Origin: Planktothrix sp. FACHB-1365
GTDB taxonomy: Bacteria; Cyanobacteriota; Cyanobacteriia; Cyanobacteriales; Microcoleaceae
Assembly (NCBI RefSeq): GCF_014697575.1
Contig: NZ_JACJSC010000013.1
Location: forward strand, 78,803 to 142,802
Direction: 5' to 3'
Length of the DNA: 64,000 bases
This document shows positions 22,761-31,425 of this stretch, one piece after another (positions within the stretch are counted from its first letter, which is position 1; every line of letters begins with the position of its first letter). Below the pieces are notes generated by a model. It saw nothing but the letters and a program-made list of their open reading frames with translations, was not told the origin of the DNA and searched no databases. The position numbers and the translations under genes are program-made.

Positions 22761-24272
22761 ATGATTACAGGCGAATTAAAATCCAAAGTTGATAAATTGT
22801 GGACAACTTTTTGGAATAATGGCATTAGTAACCCCCTATCGGTGATTGAACAAATATCCTATTTACTGTTTATTAAACGCCTAGATGACCTACAATTAGC
22901 CCAAGAGAAGAAGATCAAACGCTTAGGGGGAACATTAGAAAATCCCACTTTTACCTCAGAAAATAATCATTATCGTTGGTCTGTATTTAAAAATCAAAAC
23001 TCTGATGATATGTTAGTTACGGTCAGGGATTCTGCTTTTCCCTTTATCAAAACTATCGGTAAGGAAGGGGGAACTTATGCTCAACACATGAAGGATGCTG
23101 TATTTTTAATTGCTAACCCTGCTTTATTAGCAAATGTAGTCGGACAAATTGACCAAATCTTTGAATTACTCAATCAACAAGCTAGTCAATCTCAAGATAA
23201 AACCTATATCGATTTACAGGGGGATCTTTATGAATATATGTTATCAAAACTCACCACCGCCGGAACAAATGGACAGTTTCGCACCCCTCGCCATATTATT
23301 AAAATGATCGTCGAATTAATGAATCCTAGCGCCCATGAGGTAATCTGTGATCCCGCTTGTGGGACGGGGGGCTTTTTGGTGGCGGTGGCAGAATATTTGC
23401 GTCAACAAAAAGATAGGGAGGGTAATTCTATTTTGCATAATCCTGTTAATCAGAAGCACTTTAATCAGGAGATGTTTCACGGTTTTGATTTTGATGCGAC
23501 CATGTTACGAATTGGCAGTATGAATATGATGTTACATGGCATTGAAGACCCGAAAATTGAGGCGAGGGATTCCTTAGCAGAGGAGCATTCAGAAGTATCG
23601 GAAGCTTTTACTTTAATCTTAGCAAATCCGCCTTTTAAGGGATCGTTAGAAGCGAATACAATTGCTAAGGATTTAACCAAAATTATTAATACTAAAAAAA
23701 CCGAATTATTGTTTGCGGCGTTGTTTTTGCGGTTATTAAAAAAAGGCGGGAGAGGGGCGGTAATTGTGCCGGATGGGGTGTTATTTGGTTCGTCTAATGC
23801 CCATAAAACCCTGCGTCAAACCCTGGTAGAAAACCATAAGTTAGATGGGGTGATTTCCATGCCTTCGGGGGTTTTTAAGCCTTATGCTGGAGTTTCTACG
23901 GCGGTGCTGATGTTTACTAAAACGGGGGTAGGGGGTACGGATGCAGTTTGGTTTTATGATATGGAAGCGGATGGTTTATCGTTGGATGATAAGCGTCAAC
24001 CTGTGGAAGAAAATGATATTCCTGATATTATTGCTAAGTGGCGCGATCGCAATCTAAACAAAGACATTGACCGCAGCAGTAAGGCTTTTTTTGTGGCGAA
24101 GGAGGAAATTGTTAAAAATGGTTATGATTTATCGATCAATCGTTATAAGGAGGTAGAATATGGGGAAGTTAGTTATGAGTCTCCGGCGGTGATTTTAGGT
24201 CAGTTAAAGTTAATTGAAGGGGAGATTATGGCGGATTTGGAGGTGTTAGAGGAAATGTTAGGTATAGTATAG
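22761..24272 (+). CDS. hsdM: Type I restriction-modification, DNA methyltransferase subunit M
   Basis: 503 aa. The N6-adenine methyltransferase core shows DPACGTGGFLVAVAEYL (SAM motif from D197) and the catalytic NPPF at N289. The N-terminal helical HsdM_N domain (LWNNG-type region, ISYLLFIKRLDD) is intact. With HsdS it methylates host sites; with HsdR it cleaves unmodified DNA. HsdS lies 1.1 kb downstream, separated by toxin-antitoxin remnants. Confidence 0.95.
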   Translation: MITGELKSKVDKLWTTFWNNGISNPLSVIEQISYLLFIKRLDDLQLAQEKKIKRLGGTLENPTFTSENNHYRWSVFKNQNSDDMLVTVRDSAFPFIKTIGKEGGTYAQHMKDAVFLIANPALLANVVGQIDQIFELLNQQASQSQDKTYIDLQGDLYEYMLSKLTTAGTNGQFRTPRHIIKMIVELMNPSAHEVICDPACGTGGFLVAVAEYLRQQKDREGNSILHNPVNQKHFNQEMFHGFDFDATMLRIGSMNMMLHGIEDPKIEARDSLAEEHSEVSEAFTLILANPPFKGSLEANTIAKDLTKIINTKKTELLFAALFLRLLKKGGRGAVIVPDGVLFGSSNAHKTLRQTLVENHKLDGVISMPSGVFKPYAGVSTAVLMFTKTGVGGTDAVWFYDMEADGLSLDDKRQPVEENDIPDIIAKWRDRNLNKDIDRSSKAFFVAKEEIVKNGYDLSINRYKEVEYGEVSYESPAVILGQLKLIEGEIMADLEVLEEMLGIV

Positions 24273-24376
24273 CAAGTCTAAATCAATTGTATAAATAGTT
24301 TGGCATCTAATTCATCGTAGGGGCGAGGCGCGCCCCATTGGTGTCAACTTAAGCCGAAAACCCGTGATTACAGCCG

Positions 24377-24460
24377 AGATTAGATCCCCCTAAATCCCCC
24401 TTAAAAAGGGGGACTTTGATCTTCTGTTCCCCCCTTGTTAAGGGGGGTTAGGGGGGATCA
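24377..24460. repeat. 84-bp palindromic repeat, copy A
   Basis: Two G/C-tract hairpins (CCCCCTTAAAAAGGGGG and CCCCCCTTGTTAAGGGGGG) flanked by GATCCCCC-type ends. The reverse complement matches the element at 45797-45879 almost base for base, and its right half matches the insert in hsdR at 28195-28230. The rest of the 24273-24498 gap has no gene, only a further G/C-rich short palindrome around 24319-24340. Confidence 0.85.
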
Positions 24461-24498
24461 TTGACTGGGAATCAGATAGCGCTATAGGTAGGAATATT

Positions 24499-24668
24499 AT
24501 GGAAGTTGTAGTAGTAAACAGTAAAGAGGATATTTTTGAGCAATTACGGAAGCATCAAAAAACCTTAGAAGGTTATGGCGTAAGGTAGATGTTTTAACTC
24601 CTGAGTCTTTGAGCCCATATTTTCGGGATAGAATTTTAGGGGAGGTAGAATATGTTTCATTCTCCTGA
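24499..24668 (+). pseudogene. MNT-type nucleotidyltransferase antitoxin remnant
   Basis: The first frame (24499-24588) gives EDIFEQLRKHQKTLEGYGVR then a stop. The reading continues in another frame as KVDVLTPESLSPYFRDRILG then EVEYVSFS. These are the N- and C-terminal ends of MntA-like proteins. The catalytic core with GSxxRGE and the Asp pair is missing, so an internal deletion with a frame change is evident. Its end overlaps the start of the HEPN remnant, the normal layout of a HEPN/MNT module. Confidence 0.7.
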
Positions 24669-24807
24669 TGATTATTTAGGTCATATTCTCTGTAGGGGTT
24701 GGGTTTTCCAACCCAGATCCCTAGAGGGTTGGGAGGGACGCCACCCCTACGATAAAATATTACAACCGATTGGGGATTGCTATAGTTTGATTCAATTGCA
24801 GGAGTAA
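24652..24807 (+). pseudogene. HEPN (DUF86-like) toxin remnant disrupted by a repeat
   Basis: The ATG at 24652 begins MFHSPDDYLGHIL, the usual start of DUF86/HEPN toxins, then runs into residues encoded by a 59-bp palindromic element (RGWVFQPRSLEGWEGRHPYD) and stops after 51 codons. The HEPN active motif RxxxxH is absent. Cannot be a functional toxin. Confidence 0.65.
24692..24750. repeat. 59-bp element with terminal inverted repeats inside HEPN remnant
   Basis: Ends are GTAGGGGT (24692-24699) and ACCCCTAC (24743-24750), perfect 8-bp inverted repeats. An inner hairpin GGGTTTTCCAACCC is also present. It keeps the reading frame open through its length. Confidence 0.7.
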
Positions 24808-24818
24808 TCAATTTTTTT

Positions 24819-25055
24819 ATGAATATTAAGCAGCTAATTAATGCGGAATTGGATCATTTATCAACTCAGGAATTACAGGAATTTTATGAGTTGTTAAAAA
24901 GTCGGAGTCAAGACAAAAAAAAGGTTGATGATGATTCTGATTGGGATAAACTTTCCCAAATATTAGATGAATGTAAAATCAATACGGGAATTACTGATTT
25001 AGCTTATCAACATGATCACTATATTCACGGCACTCCTAAACGGGAAGTTGAGTAA
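24819..25055 (+). CDS. VapB-like antitoxin, orphan
   Basis: 78 aa, acidic. It has MNIKQLINAELDHLSTQELQ at the start and ITDLAYQHDHYIHGTPK at the end, a C-terminal pattern common in cyanobacterial antitoxins paired with PIN toxins. The stop abuts the ATG of a 17-codon PIN toxin stub, so the toxin partner has been lost. Confidence 0.65.
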   Translation: MNIKQLINAELDHLSTQELQEFYELLKSRSQDKKKVDDDSDWDKLSQILDECKINTGITDLAYQHDHYIHGTPKREVE

Positions 25056-25109
25056 ATGAAACAGGTTTTTGTTGATACTTCTGCTATTAACTTAATTAAA
25101 GGAGATTAA
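25056..25109 (+). pseudogene. VapC PIN-toxin stub (17 codons)
   Basis: MKQVFVDTSAINLIKGD then stop. VFVDTSA is the first strand and first catalytic Asp of a PIN domain. Nothing resembling the remainder is seen downstream; the next gene begins 3 bases later. A deletion has left only the N-terminus, and its AT-rich, purine-rich tail (AAAGGAG) now serves as the ribosome-binding site for the DUF433 gene. Confidence 0.7.
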
Positions 25110-25112
25110 ATT

Positions 25113-25313
25113 ATGAATAATTTATTAATAAAACGTATTACTATAGATCCTAATATCTGTCATGGTAAGCCTTGTATTCGAGGTTTAAGGTATCCTGTGG
25201 AATTTATTTTAGAGTTACTCAGTTCAGGAATGACTACAGAGGAAATTTTAATAGATTATGAGGATTTGGAATTAGATGATATTTTAGCTTCGTTATCTTT
25301 TGCTACAAAATAA
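25113..25313 (+). CDS. DUF433 family small protein
   Basis: 66 aa. The family signature is clear: RITIDPNICHGKPCIRGLRYPVEFILELL, then GMTTEEILIDYEDLELDDI. DUF433 proteins are small DNA-binding-like antitoxins, often next to DUF5615 PIN-like toxins. No such toxin follows here; hsdS does. Shine-Dalgarno AAAGGAG upstream. Confidence 0.85.
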   Translation: MNNLLIKRITIDPNICHGKPCIRGLRYPVEFILELLSSGMTTEEILIDYEDLELDDILASLSFATK

Positions 25314-25368
25314 TTATTTAATTGTTTTTACTTCTTAATAGCATTATTTTTTTAAAGGAGATGTCAGC

Positions 25369-26487
25369 ATGGAATCTAAAATAAATTATGTTTCTCTTAA
25401 TGAAATATGTACTATTCAAACAGGTAAAAAAGATGCTAATTATGGAGACAAAGGGGGAGAATACCCTTTTTTTACTTGTGCTGATAAACCTATTTTGAGT
25501 CCAACATATTCATTTGATGGGGAGTCAATAATTCTTCCGGGTAATGGGGCTAATGTTGGAATGGTTTTTTATCATGTTGGTAAATTTGAAGCATATCAAA
25601 GAACTTACGTTTTAAATAACATTAAATGTAATTCAAGATATTTATTTCATCATCTATCTGCTTATTGGAAAAAATTTAATTTATCGAAGCAATTCGGTTC
25701 AGCAACTAATTATATTAGGATGCAAAATTTTTTAGATTATACAATCCCCTTACCCCCGATCGCATCTCAACGTAGAATAGCGGATATATTGGATAAAGCA
25801 GACGAAATTATCAGGAAAAGAAAAGAAGCGATCGCTCTTACCGAACAACTGCAAAAATCCATCTTTCTCGATATGTTCGGCGATCCTGTTATTAATCCTA
25901 AAGGTTGGGAGGTTAAAAGACTAGAAGACGTTACGACAAAAATCACTGATGGAGTTCATGCAAAACCTGAATACACAGCAACGGGTATTCCCTTTATTTC
26001 AGTAAAAGATATTACAACAGGAGAATTACTTTTTGATAATTGTAAATTTATTAGTGAAGAATCTCATTTTAAATATACAAGGAGATATAAACCTGAATAT
26101 GGAGATATTCTTTATACTAAAGTAGGAGCAACTTATGGAAGACCAGCTTTAGTTAATGTTCAAAAAGAATTTTCAATATATGTTAGTGTTGCTTTATTAA
26201 AACCTAATCGAGAGATTATAAAATCAGAATTTTTGAAAGAAGTTATGGCAACCTCTGCGGTTAAATCCCAAGCAGATAAATCTATCAAAGGAATTGGAGT
26301 TCCAGACTTACATTTGAATATGATAAAAAATTTTTTAATCCCTGTCCCAAGTATATCTATTCAAGATGAATTTATAAAAAAATTCAAAAAAATTAATCAA
26401 CAAAAAATCAAACTTGAACTTCATCTACAAGAATCAGAAAATTTATTTAACTCTTTATTGCAAAAAGCATTCAAAGGGGAATTATAG
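25369..26487 (+). CDS. hsdS: Type I restriction-modification, specificity subunit S
   Basis: 372 aa. Two target-recognition domains are each followed by a helical spacer. TRD1 covers about residues 1-130 (IPLPPIASQRRIADILDKAD marks its end and conserved helix). TRD2 covers about 185-340 (PKGWEVKRLEDVTTKITDG; IPVPSISIQDEFIKKF). The C-terminal LLQKAFKGEL is typical. It determines the bipartite DNA site for the HsdM/HsdR complex. Shine-Dalgarno AAAGGAG at 25355-25361. Confidence 0.93.
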   Translation: MESKINYVSLNEICTIQTGKKDANYGDKGGEYPFFTCADKPILSPTYSFDGESIILPGNGANVGMVFYHVGKFEAYQRTYVLNNIKCNSRYLFHHLSAYWKKFNLSKQFGSATNYIRMQNFLDYTIPLPPIASQRRIADILDKADEIIRKRKEAIALTEQLQKSIFLDMFGDPVINPKGWEVKRLEDVTTKITDGVHAKPEYTATGIPFISVKDITTGELLFDNCKFISEESHFKYTRRYKPEYGDILYTKVGATYGRPALVNVQKEFSIYVSVALLKPNREIIKSEFLKEVMATSAVKSQADKSIKGIGVPDLHLNMIKNFLIPVPSISIQDEFIKKFKKINQQKIKLELHLQESENLFNSLLQKAFKGEL

Positions 26488-26577
26488 ATGAATAAAACCC
26501 AAACAAAAATTATCTGTCAAGGAGAATATATTTATGAATACAAAAAACACCCCATCAGAAAAAGAGGATAAAGCCCG

Positions 26578-26766
26578 ATGGAAAAAGTAATTAAAAAAAT
26601 CAAGATTAAAGAACAAAAAAGTGACTTTAACTATTGGCAACAACAACCATACGAAAAACGATTAGAAGCCTTAGAAGAAATCCGTCAACAATACCATCAA
26701 TATAAATATAATAATGCTGAACCCAGACTTCAAAGAATTTATCGAATTAAAACGCCATCTCGATAG
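26578..26766 (+). CDS. Small protein usually paired with a nucleotidyltransferase, orphan
   Basis: 62 aa. The pattern SDFNYWQQQPYEKRLEALEE, IRQQY..., PRLQRIYRI is one I recognise from small genes placed directly before a nucleotidyltransferase gene in toxin-antitoxin-like pairs. The expected partner starts at 26714 but stops after 20 codons. A tiny ORF (26533-26589, 18 codons with AAGGAG upstream) precedes it and is not recognised. Confidence 0.6.
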   Translation: MEKVIKKIKIKEQKSDFNYWQQQPYEKRLEALEEIRQQYHQYKYNNAEPRLQRIYRIKTPSR

Positions 26767-26776
26767 AGACAGTTGA
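26714..26776 (+). pseudogene. Nucleotidyltransferase partner stub (20 codons)
   Basis: MLNPDFKEFIELKRHLDRDS then stop, overlapping the preceding gene. MLNPDFKEFI is the common beginning of the paired nucleotidyltransferase family, whose catalytic part (VGG...DxD) is absent. Interpreted as a truncated remnant. Confidence 0.55.
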
Positions 26777-26865
26777 GATTTTAGTTGTGCTTCAGTTGCT
26801 CCCAGTGCCCAGTCGCCTATAATTTATGTTATACTATTTATAGCTAAACAATTATTAATAGTAAA

Positions 26866-27123
26866 ATGTCCACAACTATTCCTTTAACTATTAATTTACC
26901 CCAAGAACTGGTAAATGCTTCAGAAGAACTAATCAAAGCTGGTAAAGTCAAAAATTTCGATGAATTTATCGCTACTGCGGTACAAAATGAACTGCTTAAA
27001 AATAATCTTTCTGGAGATTCTTTGTCTGATGAAGATCCGATTTTTGGTTTAGGGAAAAATCCTGTTAACAGTGGCATAACTGACGCTTCTAATAACTTAG
27101 ACAAAACTACTATAAACTTTTAA
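26866..27123 (+). CDS. Ribbon-helix-helix-type antitoxin, toxin missing
   Basis: 85 aa. PLTINLPQELVNASEELIKA and KNFDEFIATAVQNELLK look like a CopG/RHH-type strand and helices. The tail DPIFGLGKNPVNSGITDASN is the toxin-binding end seen in cyanobacterial VapB-like proteins, but the last residues are altered. The expected toxin does not follow; another antitoxin starts 4 bases later. Confidence 0.6.
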   Translation: MSTTIPLTINLPQELVNASEELIKAGKVKNFDEFIATAVQNELLKNNLSGDSLSDEDPIFGLGKNPVNSGITDASNNLDKTTINF

Positions 27124-27127
27124 AGAC

Positions 27128-27367
27128 ATGAAAAATATCACCATTAAATTATCGCCAGAAATTGCCTTAAAATATCAGCAAATATCTGATCAAGACAAAG
27201 AAAATATAGAAAAACAAATAGAGAATATGATTGATTTAGAGATAGAAAAAATCAAGAAGAAAGCTAGTGATAACCTCAGTAAATTAATGGATCAAGCTAG
27301 TGAAGAAGCTCAAGCCAATGGATTAACTCCTGAAATATTAGAGGAGATACTAAACGAAGATGAATAA
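27128..27367 (+). CDS. Antitoxin of PIN-toxin pair
   Basis: 79 aa, helical and acidic (KLSPEIALKYQQISDQDKEN; LTPEILEEILNEDE). Its end overlaps the PIN toxin start by 8 bases, the usual coupling of antitoxin and toxin. Not assignable to a named antitoxin family, but the pairing is clear. Confidence 0.7.
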   Translation: MKNITIKLSPEIALKYQQISDQDKENIEKQIENMIDLEIEKIKKKASDNLSKLMDQASEEAQANGLTPEILEEILNEDE

Positions 27368-27770
27368 ACTTAAAATTGTTTTTGATTGCAATGTTGTAAT
27401 CAGTGCTTTTTTGTTTAAAAATAGTTATCCTCGTTTGGCATTAGAAAAAGCTAAAAAGTATCATATAATTTTAGTTTCAGACTCTATAATTCAAGAACTA
27501 GAAACAGTGATCAAGAGAAATAAATTTGATCGCTATATTTCTATGAAAATCAGAGAAGAATTATTAAAAGACTTGATAGTAGTAGCTGAACAAATAAACC
27601 CTAATGAACTCATTACAGATTGTCGAGATCCGAAAGATAATAAGTATTTAGAATTAGCAGTAAGCGGTAAAGCTCAATATATCATCACGGGTGACAAAGA
27701 CTTATTAATATTAAACCCTTTCCGAGAAATTAAGATTCTTCAACCCGATGAATTTTTATCTATCACCTAA
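27360..27770 (+). CDS. PIN-domain toxin (COG1569 type)
   Basis: 136 aa. KIVFDCNVVISAFLF carries the first Asp, VSDSIIQELETVI the Glu, DCRDPKDNKYLELAVSG the central acidic cluster and YIITGDKDLLIL the last motif. All positions for a metal-dependent RNase are kept. This is the only complete toxin-antitoxin pair within the restriction locus. It is followed by hsdR after 15 bases. Confidence 0.85.
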   Translation: MNKLKIVFDCNVVISAFLFKNSYPRLALEKAKKYHIILVSDSIIQELETVIKRNKFDRYISMKIREELLKDLIVVAEQINPNELITDCRDPKDNKYLELAVSGKAQYIITGDKDLLILNPFREIKILQPDEFLSIT

Positions 27771-27785
27771 ACCAAAAACATCGCC

Positions 27786-30700
27786 ATGTCATCTAACTTT
27801 GACTTTTTAAAACCCGACTTTCCCGAAATCTACGAAAGTGCCACCCGTGTCGAAACCCTCGCCCTAACCGATAGCCGTGCTTGTTGCTTCTATGCCCGTT
27901 ATACCCTTGAGCAAGCCGTTATCTGGCTCTATGATCATGACCCCTATTTAATACTACCCTACGATAATAATTTAGGGGCATTAATCCACGAACAAACATT
28001 CAAAGATAACCTACCTCCTAACCTTTTCCCCAAAGTTCGCATCATCCACAAAATGGGCAATAATGCCGCCCACAGTAACGAAAAAATCAGTGAAAAAGAC
28101 GCAGATTATATTACTCAAGAATTATTCCATTTTCTCTATTGGCTTTGTCGCTACTACTCCCCCAACGGTAAAAACCTCCCCCAACTCAAATTCATTCCCC
28201 CCTTATTAAGGGGGGTTAGGGGGGATCAAAAAACCCTTGCTCAACTGCAAAAACTAGAGCAAGAATTATCCCAAGCTCAAGAAATAGCAAGAATTGCCCA
28301 AAAAACACAGCAACAAACAGAAGCAGAATATAACCAAATTAAAGCAGAAATTAGTCAACTCAAACAGGCAAATAGTACCGTTAAAGATCACCATGACTAT
28401 AACGAAACTGATACCCGTAAATACTTAATTGATGTATTACTTAAAGAAATGGGTTGGGATTTAACTCAACCCCACTTTACCGAATATGAAATCACCGGAA
28501 TGCCCAAAGCCGTTAACCCCACAGGTAAAGGCTATATTGATTATGTATTATGGGATGATAACGGCTTACCCCTGGCTATTATTGAAGCGAAACGTACCCA
28601 AAAAGACGCAAATCTAGGTAAACAACAAGCCCAACTTTATGCTAACTGTTTAGAAAAACAATTTAACCAGCGCCCGATTATTTTCTACAGTAATGGCTAT
28701 CAAACCTATCTCTGGGATGATGGCAACTATCCCCCGCGTCTGGTGGAAGGCTTCTTAAAAAAAGATGAATTACAAAGAATAATTTATCGCCGCCGTCACC
28801 GAAAACCCCTTGAGATTGTTTTACCCAATCCAGAAATAGCCGGAAGAAGCTACCAACTCGAAGCCCTAAAACGAGTTACCGAAACCTTTAACAAAAAAGC
28901 CCGGAAAGCCTTGCTCGTCATGGCAACAGGCACAGGGAAAACCAGAACCGTGATCGCCCTAATTGATATATTAACTAGAGCCAACTGGATAAAAAGAGTG
29001 TTATTTTTAGCTGACCGTAGCTCTTTAATCACCCAAGCTAAAAGGGCTATCCAGAAACACTTACCCCACGCCACCGCCATAGACTTAACCCAAGAAAAAG
29101 ACGTAAGCGGTGCAGATATCATCCTCTCCACCTATCCAACGATGATGAATCGCATCAACAGCGACAACGATATTCCCCCCTTAGTAAGCAGGGCTAGGGG
29201 GGATCAAACCTTAGTAAGCAGGGCTAGGGGGGATCAAAAAAGAGATGAAATTAATCGCCTGTTTGGAGTGGGTTATTTCGACTTAATTATTATAGATGAA
29301 GCCCATCGCAGTATTTACCAAAAATATCAAGCTCTATTTACCTATTTCGATGCTTTATTAATCGGTTTAACCGCCACCCCCCGAAACGAAATTAACCGAG
29401 ATACCTACGGCATTTTTGAATTAGAAGCAGGAAATCCCACCTTTGCCTATGAATTACAAGATGCGATCGCCGATGGCTATTTAGTGCCTCCGACGGGTAT
29501 CAATGTACCGTTTAAATTTTTGCGGAGTGGGGTAAAATATGTTGAACTGACCCCCGAAGAAAAATTAGAATATGAGGAAAAATTCTATAATGAAGAAACC
29601 GGAGAAATCCCCAAGGAAATTAACGTCGCCGCCCTCAATCGTTGGTTATTTAATATTGATACGGTGGATAAAGCTTTAGAAATTCTCATGGATTGGGGTT
29701 TAAAAATTCATCAGGGCGATCGCCTTGGCAAAACGATTATTTTCGCCCGAAATCATCAACACGCCCAATTTATCGAGGAAAGATTTAACTATAATTATCC
29801 CCAATTTAAAGGTAAATTTGCCCGGATTATCGACAGTCACGATAATTATGCTCAAAGTCTACTCGATGACTTTTCAGAGGCGGAAAAAGATCCCATGATA
29901 GCAATTTCTGTGGATATGTTAGACACGGGGGTAGATGTGCCAGAAGTGGTGAATTTAATGTTTTTTAAACCCGTTTACTCCGAGGTAAAATTTAATCAAA
30001 TGATCGGTAGAGGCACTCGTTTATGCCCTAATTTATTTGGATTTAGCAAGGATAAAACGGAATTTTTAATATTTGATTTATGCGATAATATTGCTTATTT
30101 TAGTCAAGAAATTACCGAAAAGAAACAATCCCCGACTGAATCATTACAAACTCGACTTTTAAAGGCAAAATTAGAGTTATGGGACTGTTTAAATACCGCA
30201 GAAACGACAACCCTTGGGAATAATCCTCAAAATCGCGTTAAAGAGTCTCAAGCGTCCTATACTGTCGTTAAAAGCAATAATCTCAAGGAAAAAATACTAG
30301 ATGAATTATATCAACACGTTGCCAGTATGGAAGACAATAATTTTCTGGTGCGTCGCCATTTAGAAACCGTTTTAATGTTCCGTCAACGGGAAAAATGGTA
30401 TAATTTAAACCCAGAGGATCGGCAAGTTATTGTTAATACCCTCATCCCCCTACCCAATACTTTACCTGTAGAAAATCCTCGGATTAAAAACTTTGATTTG
30501 CTGTGTCTAAAAATTCAGTTAGCTATCCTCAAAAATAGCCAAGATTTTGAAAGATTACGGGATCAAGTCCGGGATTTATTAACTTATTTAGAAGCTAAAA
30601 AAACCATTCCTATTGTTAAGGATAAATTGAATTTAATTGAACAAGTCCAGACTGAAATATGGTGGCAAGATGTGACAGTTTATTTAGTAGAAGAAATGAG

Positions 30701-31310
30701 GCTAAATCTGCGGGATTTAATGGTGTTGATTGATCAACAAGATGAAACAATCATCTATACTGATTTTGAGGATGAATTAGGGGAGTTAGAAATCGTAGAT
30801 GTCCCTAACCGTCAAATCGGTTTCAGCCCCTATCAATACCGTAAAAAAGTAGAAAGCTATATCTTAGCCCATCAAGATCATATTGCGATCGCTAAGTTAA
30901 AAAGAAATTTATCTTTAACAAACACTGATTTACAGGAATTAGAAAAGATGTTATTTACCTCAGAAGCAATCGAATCTAAGGATAAATTCGAGTTAGTCTA
31001 TGGTCAAAATATTAACCTGAAAAGTTTTATTTTGGAATTGGTAGGTTTAGACAGAAATACTGCTAAACAAGCTTTTAGTAAATATTTGGAAAATAATAAC
31101 CTCAATGCTAATCAAATTCGTTTTATTGAACAAATTATTAACTGGTTAACCCAAAATGGGGTTATGAATCCCTCTCTTTTGTATGAATCCCCTTTTACTG
31201 ATATTCACACCGAAGGATTAGATGGAGTTTTTAACCAGGAGGATGCTAATAATATTGTTACCATCATTTGCTCTTTTGATCAACCGATAGAAACAACCTA
31301 CTCTGCTTAA
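27786..31310 (+). CDS. hsdR: Type I restriction-modification, restriction subunit R
   Basis: 1174 aa. The N-terminus (1-130) is a DUF4145-like domain, followed by a coiled coil (about 150-200). The nuclease domain has D252 (YIDYVLW) and E267-A-K269, the PD-(D/E)xK set. The SF2 motor has ATGTGKT (K385), D504EAH, TATPR, DMLDTGVDVPEV and QMIGRGTR. The C-terminal EcoEI-like region binds the methyltransferase. Two stretches are foreign: residues 138-148 (PPLLRGVRGDQ) and 464-484 (PPLVSRARGDQT then LVSRARGDQ). Both are encoded by palindromic repeats. The frame is open throughout, so the protein may still work. Confidence 0.95.
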   Translation: MSSNFDFLKPDFPEIYESATRVETLALTDSRACCFYARYTLEQAVIWLYDHDPYLILPYDNNLGALIHEQTFKDNLPPNLFPKVRIIHKMGNNAAHSNEKISEKDADYITQELFHFLYWLCRYYSPNGKNLPQLKFIPPLLRGVRGDQKTLAQLQKLEQELSQAQEIARIAQKTQQQTEAEYNQIKAEISQLKQANSTVKDHHDYNETDTRKYLIDVLLKEMGWDLTQPHFTEYEITGMPKAVNPTGKGYIDYVLWDDNGLPLAIIEAKRTQKDANLGKQQAQLYANCLEKQFNQRPIIFYSNGYQTYLWDDGNYPPRLVEGFLKKDELQRIIYRRRHRKPLEIVLPNPEIAGRSYQLEALKRVTETFNKKARKALLVMATGTGKTRTVIALIDILTRANWIKRVLFLADRSSLITQAKRAIQKHLPHATAIDLTQEKDVSGADIILSTYPTMMNRINSDNDIPPLVSRARGDQTLVSRARGDQKRDEINRLFGVGYFDLIIIDEAHRSIYQKYQALFTYFDALLIGLTATPRNEINRDTYGIFELEAGNPTFAYELQDAIADGYLVPPTGINVPFKFLRSGVKYVELTPEEKLEYEEKFYNEETGEIPKEINVAALNRWLFNIDTVDKALEILMDWGLKIHQGDRLGKTIIFARNHQHAQFIEERFNYNYPQFKGKFARIIDSHDNYAQSLLDDFSEAEKDPMIAISVDMLDTGVDVPEVVNLMFFKPVYSEVKFNQMIGRGTRLCPNLFGFSKDKTEFLIFDLCDNIAYFSQEITEKKQSPTESLQTRLLKAKLELWDCLNTAETTTLGNNPQNRVKESQASYTVVKSNNLKEKILDELYQHVASMEDNNFLVRRHLETVLMFRQREKWYNLNPEDRQVIVNTLIPLPNTLPVENPRIKNFDLLCLKIQLAILKNSQDFERLRDQVRDLLTYLEAKKTIPIVKDKLNLIEQVQTEIWWQDVTVYLVEEMRLNLRDLMVLIDQQDETIIYTDFEDELGELEIVDVPNRQIGFSPYQYRKKVESYILAHQDHIAIAKLKRNLSLTNTDLQELEKMLFTSEAIESKDKFELVYGQNINLKSFILELVGLDRNTAKQAFSKYLENNNLNANQIRFIEQIINWLTQNGVMNPSLLYESPFTDIHTEGLDGVFNQEDANNIVTIICSFDQPIETTYSA
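28195..28230. repeat. Palindromic repeat half-element inside hsdR
   Basis: The 36 bases match the right half of the 84-bp element (24426-24460) with one difference in the loop. They contain CCCCCCTTATTAAGGGGGG and end GGGGGGATCAAA. They encode PPLLRGVRGDQ (residues 138-148), between the N-terminal domain and the coiled coil. Confidence 0.8.
29173..29238. repeat. Degenerate palindromic repeat plus 30-bp tandem duplication inside hsdR
   Basis: TTCCCCCC is followed by two exact 30-base units (29179-29208 and 29209-29238), each CCTTAGTAAGCAGGGCTAGG then GGGGATCAAA. The unit is a variant of the 84-bp element's right half. Because 30 is a multiple of 3 the frame is kept. It encodes LVSRARGDQ twice, 20 residues before the DEAH motif. 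Confidence 0.85.
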
Positions 31311-31376
31311 TTGATTGAAAAAAAATAATTATCTCCATTTTAGCACAAAATTAACCTGTTAAAAAAGCGATCGGCC

Positions 31377-31425
31377 TTAATTATTAAGAGGAAGGAAAAT
31401 AGTTTTCCCCCCTCTTAATAATTAA
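31377..31425. terminator. Bidirectional terminator between hsdR and the giant LamG gene
   Basis: A perfect 15-bp stem (TTAATTATTAAGAGG at 31377-31391, complement at 31411-31425) directly beside the stop of the minus-strand gene and 66 bases after the hsdR stop. Confidence 0.8.

Noticed and set aside
24497..24811. 104-codon minus-strand ORF after hsdM
   Set aside because: It lies antisense to the HEPN/MNT remnants and a palindromic repeat; the plus-strand remnants explain the sequence better.
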